Positions 60,775 to 64,000 of a stretch of DNA of 64,000 nt are shown piece by piece. The position numbers and the translations under genes were made by a program. The stretch spans positions 502,113-566,112 of the forward strand of contig NZ_RHLK01000002.1 in assembly GCF_009757775.1 (NCBI RefSeq), given 5' to 3'. Under the pieces are notes generated by a model, which was given only the letters and a program-made list of their open reading frames with translations, had not been told where the DNA came from and did not search any database. Within the stretch, counting starts at the first letter, position 1. Every line of letters starts with the position of its first letter. The stretch comes from Paenibacillus lutrae (GTDB lineage Bacteria > Bacillota > Bacilli > Paenibacillales > NBRC-103111).

Positions 60775-61517
60775 GGAATCGCACGCAGATCGTCATCCCC
60801 ATGGCGGGAAGGGGGCAGCGGTTCCGCAATGCCGGCTTCCACGGGCCCAAGATGCTGCTGGAAGCCGCCGGGAAGCCTATGCTCTACTGGGCGCTGGACA
60901 GCCTGAAGCCGCATTTTCCGATGGAAAAGGTGATCTTCGTCTGCCTTCAAGAGCATTTGGAGCAAACCCGGCTGAAGTCGGTCATATCCGCCTACTGCAA
61001 GAATCCTGTTATAGTGCCGATTCAGTCAGTGACGGGAGGACAGGCCGAGACCGTATTAAAAGCGCAGTCGTTCATCGACCCGGACGAGCCTCTCTTGATC
61101 TACAACTGCGATACCTACATGGAATCTTCAATCGGAACTACGATTGCGGATCAGGGCAGCAAGGCGGATGGAATCATCTCTGTTTTCCCGTCATATGACC
61201 CGGCATACAGCTACGCACAAATCGATGGGCGCAACCGGGTGGTGCGGGTGAAGGAAAAAGAGGTGATCTCGTCCATGGCGACAACGGGCCTGTATTATTT
61301 CCACCGTTCCCGGCTGTTCACCGAATTTGCGGAAGAAGCGGCCGCACGGGGAAGCGGAGAGGGCGAGTTGTATGTCGCCCCGCTGTATAACCGTCTAATT
61401 GCCCAAGGATACACATGCCTCGCCGATGCGGCACATTACTGCTGTCCGTTAGGTACGCCGGAAGAAATCAGACATTTCGAGTACGAGCAAGCCGGGAGGG
61501 GAGTGCAGTGTGACTAA
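60771..61517 (+). CDS. NTP-transferase (sugar or alcohol-phosphate nucleotidyltransferase)
   Basis: The 248-residue protein has the N-terminal nucleotidyltransferase signature VIPMAGRGQRFRNAGFHGPK (GxGxRF, PK). The GGQAETVLKAQSFI and LIYNCDTYMESS segments (metal-binding Asp) are those of the NTP_transferase family. With an APH-type kinase and a HAD protein near, it could make a CDP- or UDP-activated side group. Exact substrate unknown. The start overlaps the HAD stop. Confidence 0.83.
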   Translation: MRNRTQIVIPMAGRGQRFRNAGFHGPKMLLEAAGKPMLYWALDSLKPHFPMEKVIFVCLQEHLEQTRLKSVISAYCKNPVIVPIQSVTGGQAETVLKAQSFIDPDEPLLIYNCDTYMESSIGTTIADQGSKADGIISVFPSYDPAYSYAQIDGRNRVVRVKEKEVISSMATTGLYYFHRSRLFTEFAEEAAARGSGEGELYVAPLYNRLIAQGYTCLADAAHYCCPLGTPEEIRHFEYEQAGRGVQCD

Positions 61518-62718
61518 ACGTATTTTTTTCGGTTTAAGCGGCGGACTCGGCCCTGTGCTGCGCAGCATGCCGGTTGCGGAGATGTTCCGCAATGCAGGAG
61601 AGGACGTTTCTTTCAGCGTCTATGGTACGGGAAGCGCCTCTTTTATCCAGAGCAGAGGATATAGACATCTTCCTGACGATGATCCGACTGTGCCTTGCGA
61701 AGACCTTGTCGTCCGGCCCGGCAACGTTTTCTACAACTTGGATCATTACTACGCTAGCGCAGGGCTGCTCGACGAGTCGTTCGTACACGCGTGGATTCAG
61801 CACCGCATCCGTATGCTGGAGAAGTGGAATGCCGATCTTGTGGTTGCCGATATGAGTCCCCAGACGGTTATTGCAGCCCGTTATTTGGGGATTCCGGTCC
61901 TCTCCATTACACAGTCTTGCTTTTACCCGGACGGTGACGGCATGTATTTCTGGGGACAGCCGCCCCGTAATACTCCTAAAGTAACACCGGTGGTCAACAA
62001 GATACTGAAACGGCTCGGTCTGCCGGTTGTCAGCAGGATGGAACAGCTGAACGTGGGAAGGCTTAACTTCATTCCCGGTATCCCTGAACTAGATCCGGTC
62101 TACAGCAACAGTGTCCGCTATGTAGGCCCGATCGAGTATCCGGCTGTGGAAGAGGCCGGCCATCCGGTGCCGGGAGAGCCGTATATTCTCGTGTATCCGG
62201 GCAGACTGGAGGATACGTCGGGGCCATCCGGCCTGCAGCTGCTGGAGTTCGTTGTGCAGGCATACCGGAACACGAAGGATACAGTCGTCATTGCCTGCAG
62301 CCAGACACTTCCGGCCGCACTGAGGGCCCGGATGAGCGGCAATATGACGGTCATCCCACATTTCGGCCCGGGTCTGTTAGCCCGCAGCCGTCTGTTCATT
62401 CATCACGGCGGGCACGGAAGCTGCATGTCGGCACTGAGGCGCGGAGTGCCGTCGCTGATCATACCGACCCACACGGAGCGGGAGTTCAATGCCCGCAAGG
62501 TGCATGGTCTGGGAGCAGGCGAATATGTGCTCCCCGGTACGCTTACGGCGGCTCAATTGTATCAGTTGGGAGAGTATGTCATGGAAGACAGATATAGGGA
62601 GCATGCGGAGGAAATCGCAGCTCTCATCCACAACCGGAATTACGGCGGTGCCGGGGAGATCTACACCTGCGGAAGCACACTGATGAAGCGCCTGACAATG
62701 TCCCGGGAGGAGCTGTGA
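61510..62718 (+). CDS. UGT/MGT-like glycosyltransferase (GT1, GT-B fold)
   Basis: The GTG start lies within the end of the nucleotidyltransferase gene. The 402-residue protein has the GT-B pattern. Its N-domain contains FGLSGGLGPVLRSMPVAEM, VVADMSPQTVIAARYLGIPV, and its C-domain the sugar-nucleotide motif HFGPGLLARSRLFIHHGGHG, followed by VPSLIIPTHTEREFNARKV. It resembles macrolide and aromatic-glycoside glycosyltransferases. It probably adds a sugar to the product of the cluster. Substrates unknown. Confidence 0.85.
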   Translation: MTKRIFFGLSGGLGPVLRSMPVAEMFRNAGEDVSFSVYGTGSASFIQSRGYRHLPDDDPTVPCEDLVVRPGNVFYNLDHYYASAGLLDESFVHAWIQHRIRMLEKWNADLVVADMSPQTVIAARYLGIPVLSITQSCFYPDGDGMYFWGQPPRNTPKVTPVVNKILKRLGLPVVSRMEQLNVGRLNFIPGIPELDPVYSNSVRYVGPIEYPAVEEAGHPVPGEPYILVYPGRLEDTSGPSGLQLLEFVVQAYRNTKDTVVIACSQTLPAALRARMSGNMTVIPHFGPGLLARSRLFIHHGGHGSCMSALRRGVPSLIIPTHTEREFNARKVHGLGAGEYVLPGTLTAAQLYQLGEYVMEDRYREHAEEIAALIHNRNYGGAGEIYTCGSTLMKRLTMSREEL

Positions 62719-62724
62719 CGAAGG

Positions 62725-63129
62725 ATGATTTATGGCATCGGGATAGATATCCAGGAAATTACTCAATTTGAGGAAATTCTGCATCGGCAGCAGGATCGTT
62801 TCTTGCGCAGAATATTTACGGACCAGGAGTTGTCCTACTGCAGCCGTTACAACAGTCCGGCCCAGCATCTGGCTGCCAGATGGGCCGTGAAAGAGGCTTT
62901 CCTGAAAGCGGCGGGTACCGGGCTGAGGGGCGGCTACCGGCTGGCGGATCTGGAAGTGTCGAATCTTCCCTCCGGAAAGCCGGAACTGATTCTGCACGGA
63001 CAGGTCCGGGAAGACATGGAACGGGCTGGTGTGAATGTGTACATAAGCCTGTCCCATTCCGGTGATTATGCGGCAGGTCAGGTTGTCCTTTGGACAACGG
63101 TATCTGTTTCTTGTCCGTGCACCGGGTGA
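62725..63129 (+). CDS. acpS: AcpS-type 4'-phosphopantetheinyl transferase
   Basis: The 134-residue protein has the AcpS signature: IYGIGIDIQEITQFEEI (Asp near residue 8), FTDQELSYC and WAVKEAFLKAAGTGLRGG (Glu and Lys near residue 57), then VSLSHS-like YISLSHSGDYAAG. It adds phosphopantetheine from CoA to carrier proteins. Housekeeping acpS is usually followed by alr or related genes in Bacillales; here it follows a glycosyltransferase, so it may be a pathway-specific copy. Overlap with the GT1 gene is close (six bases apart). Confidence 0.85.
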   Translation: MIYGIGIDIQEITQFEEILHRQQDRFLRRIFTDQELSYCSRYNSPAQHLAARWAVKEAFLKAAGTGLRGGYRLADLEVSNLPSGKPELILHGQVREDMERAGVNVYISLSHSGDYAAGQVVLWTTVSVSCPCTG

Positions 63130-63155
63130 AGTGCACAGCTGGTTGATGCGGTAAC

Positions 63156-63189
63156 AGGTTATCCGGTTATAGTCCGGATGGCCTTTTTT
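63156..63189 (+). terminator. Intrinsic terminator after acpS
   Basis: AGGTTATCCGG pairs with CCGGATGGCCT (two G-U pairs) and is followed by T6. Confidence 0.85.
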
Positions 63190-63237
63190 GCGTCTGCGGA
63201 TGGAACGTGAGGGGGGCTGGCGTGAGACTGGACAATC

Positions 63238-63266
63238 TTGACGTGTCATCCATATGGGGATACGAT
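63238..63266 (+). promoter_or_regulatory. SigA-type promoter of the VOC gene
   Basis: TTGACG (63238-63243) and TACGAT (63261-63266) are 17 bp apart; the start codon of the VOC gene is 58 bp after the -10. Confidence 0.6.
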
Positions 63267-63323
63267 GAAACGGTATGTATTTTCTGGAATATAATTCCTT
63301 ATTTTGACGAAGGAGCTGATCTC

Positions 63324-63707
63324 TTGACTCAGGGTTTGATAACCGGTATTGATCATGTCCAACTGCCTGCTGCTGATCTGGAGGAAACGATTGCGTGGTA
63401 CTGCAGAGTGTTCGGCTTCTCCCTCTTGGAGAATTACGGGGAATTTGCCATGCTTACATTAAATGATCGTTCACCGAATCTGATGCTGTGGCAGTCGAAG
63501 AATTATTCTTCCGCTCATTTTGAGAAAGACGGGGAGACTTTGCCGGTCCTATTTTTCAGGAGTTCCGAAATCGACAAGCTGGCCCGGAAACTGCAGGAAG
63601 AAAATGCGCGAATCGTCAGCCTGGATGACGGGGGTTTTGCCAAGTTTCTGAAATTTTACGATCTCAATGACAATTTTATCGGTGTGATGCAGCTGATGGA
63701 AGGCTGA
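63324..63707 (+). CDS. VOC-family (glyoxalase/bleomycin-resistance fold) protein
   Basis: I choose the TTG at 63324, which follows AAGGAG by eight bases; a frame extension to 63207 overlaps the promoter. The 127-residue protein is a single VOC module with the usual pattern (ITGIDHVQLPAADLEETIAW, YCRVFGFSLLENYGEFAML, FYDLNDNFIGVMQL). The metal-ligand His of the first strand and the Glu of the last are not both present (the final position reads Asn-Phe-Ile), so enzyme activity is uncertain. Confidence 0.75.
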   Translation: MTQGLITGIDHVQLPAADLEETIAWYCRVFGFSLLENYGEFAMLTLNDRSPNLMLWQSKNYSSAHFEKDGETLPVLFFRSSEIDKLARKLQEENARIVSLDDGGFAKFLKFYDLNDNFIGVMQLMEG

Positions 63708-63725
63708 CGATGAGTTCATGAGAAG

Positions 63726-63756
63726 ACCGGTGCCCGGTGAGGCGCCGGTTTTTTTG
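63726..63756 (+). terminator. Intrinsic terminator after VOC gene
   Basis: ACCGGTGCC pairs with GGCGCCGGT around a six-base loop and T7 follows. Confidence 0.85.
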
Positions 63757-63800
63757 GTTCCTATGAAGCTGTCTGCCTGCTTTAACAGACAGGATGCCGC

Positions 63801-63887
63801 ATGGAACGCCGAGAGCGGACGCTGCCGGAAGCCTACAATGAACGTATGCAGGAATTAATCAATGAGATGAAAGGTGCAGGTACATGA
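63801..63887 (+). CDS. Possible very short gene (28 residues) upstream of the edge gene
   Basis: ATG with AGGA at a suitable distance; the product is a charged helix (EAYNERMQELINEMKGAG). The stop overlaps the ATG at 63884 by four bases. Could be a leader or coupling peptide, or the end of a lost gene. Confidence 0.35.
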   Translation: MERRERTLPEAYNERMQELINEMKGAGT

Positions 63888-64000
63888 CCGTATATTTCGG
63901 ACGTTCCCCCGTCTCCTGCCAGCTGACGCCCTGGGGAAAAGAATATGGGCGGGGCCTCGGAGAACTGGCCGCTCTGGATGTCCGCTTCGTGGAAATCGGC
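63884..64000 (+). CDS. Start of an unidentified gene cut by the window edge
   Basis: ATG with AAAGGTG about nine bases upstream; 39 codons are visible (VYFGRSPVSCQLTPWGKEYG). Nothing in these residues identifies a family. Confidence 0.5.
   Translation, partial: MTVYFGRSPVSCQLTPWGKEYGRGLGELAALDVRFVEIG

Overview
The window looks like a chromosomal segment of a Paenibacillus-type member of the Bacillales. The grounds are strong AGGAGG-type ribosome sites with frequent GTG and TTG starts, an S-layer-homology (SLH) anchored giant protein, a CcpA-type cre site, MhqR-type and LutR-type operators, and moderately high GC broken by one clearly AT-rich island. I see no rRNA, tRNA or CRISPR array. Coordinates and motifs were read by eye and no database was searched.

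Layout, left to right. 1-3158 is the tail of a probable nonribosomal peptide or siderophore cluster: an MFS exporter cut by the window edge, a diaminobutyrate-type class III aminotransferase and a type II thioesterase. 3316-4518 is a zinc-ribbon membrane protein. 4700-8679 is a glycolate/lactate oxidation locus: a GntR/FCD regulator divergent from glcD-glcF, with a palindromic operator between them. 8848-10560 is a GH8 glucanase/chitosanase behind a promoter overlapped by a cre site and followed by hexanucleotide repeats. 11282-14233 is a quinone-resistance operon (mhqR, mhqO, mhqD, flavin reductase) with two copies of an ATCT-N8-AGAT operator. 14616-16117 is a FetAB-like transporter. 16287-18499 is a decayed, AT-rich patch holding an IS remnant, a sugar-permease fragment, an intact secreted protein, a 55-residue membrane protein and a short-chain dehydrogenase pseudogene. 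18852-21294 holds a FUSC-like exporter and a Gfo/Idh/MocA dehydrogenase separated by eight 14-bp repeats. 21571-27939 encodes a 2122-residue SLH-anchored protein joining a phosphodiester glycosidase to a metallophosphatase. 28175-32901 holds a two-component system, an ABC transporter and a GT39-like membrane glycosyltransferase, followed by thirteen 16-bp repeats.

The most striking part is 33449-50745: two divergent operons, nine genes in all, including one small gene that is easy to miss. They encode a tubulin/FtsZ-like protein (PF13809 type), a TRAFAC-type GTPase with a zinc ribbon, a GTPase-associated protein (GAP1 type) with a membrane anchor and outside Ig-like domains, two membrane VWA proteins, a large alpha-helical protein, a beta-rich protein, and a divergent set of membrane proteins, one with a zinc ribbon. 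I interpret this as one membrane-spanning GTPase/tubulin system related to the predicted NTP-dependent conflict systems described by comparative genomics. Its function here is unknown.

51186-63129 begins with an SRPBCC-PDZ fusion, a family 2 glycosyltransferase and an M2/M3-like peptidase followed by two small proteins. An AraC regulator and an APH-fold kinase come next, then four tandem paralogous small secreted proteins (one a pseudogene). The run ends with a carbohydrate-binding-like protein, a BtrH-type acyltransferase/peptidase-fold protein, a HAD hydrolase, a nucleotidyltransferase, a UGT-like glycosyltransferase and an AcpS-type phosphopantetheinyl transferase. This second group reads like a biosynthetic cluster for a decorated secreted product. 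The window ends with a VOC-family protein and a truncated gene.
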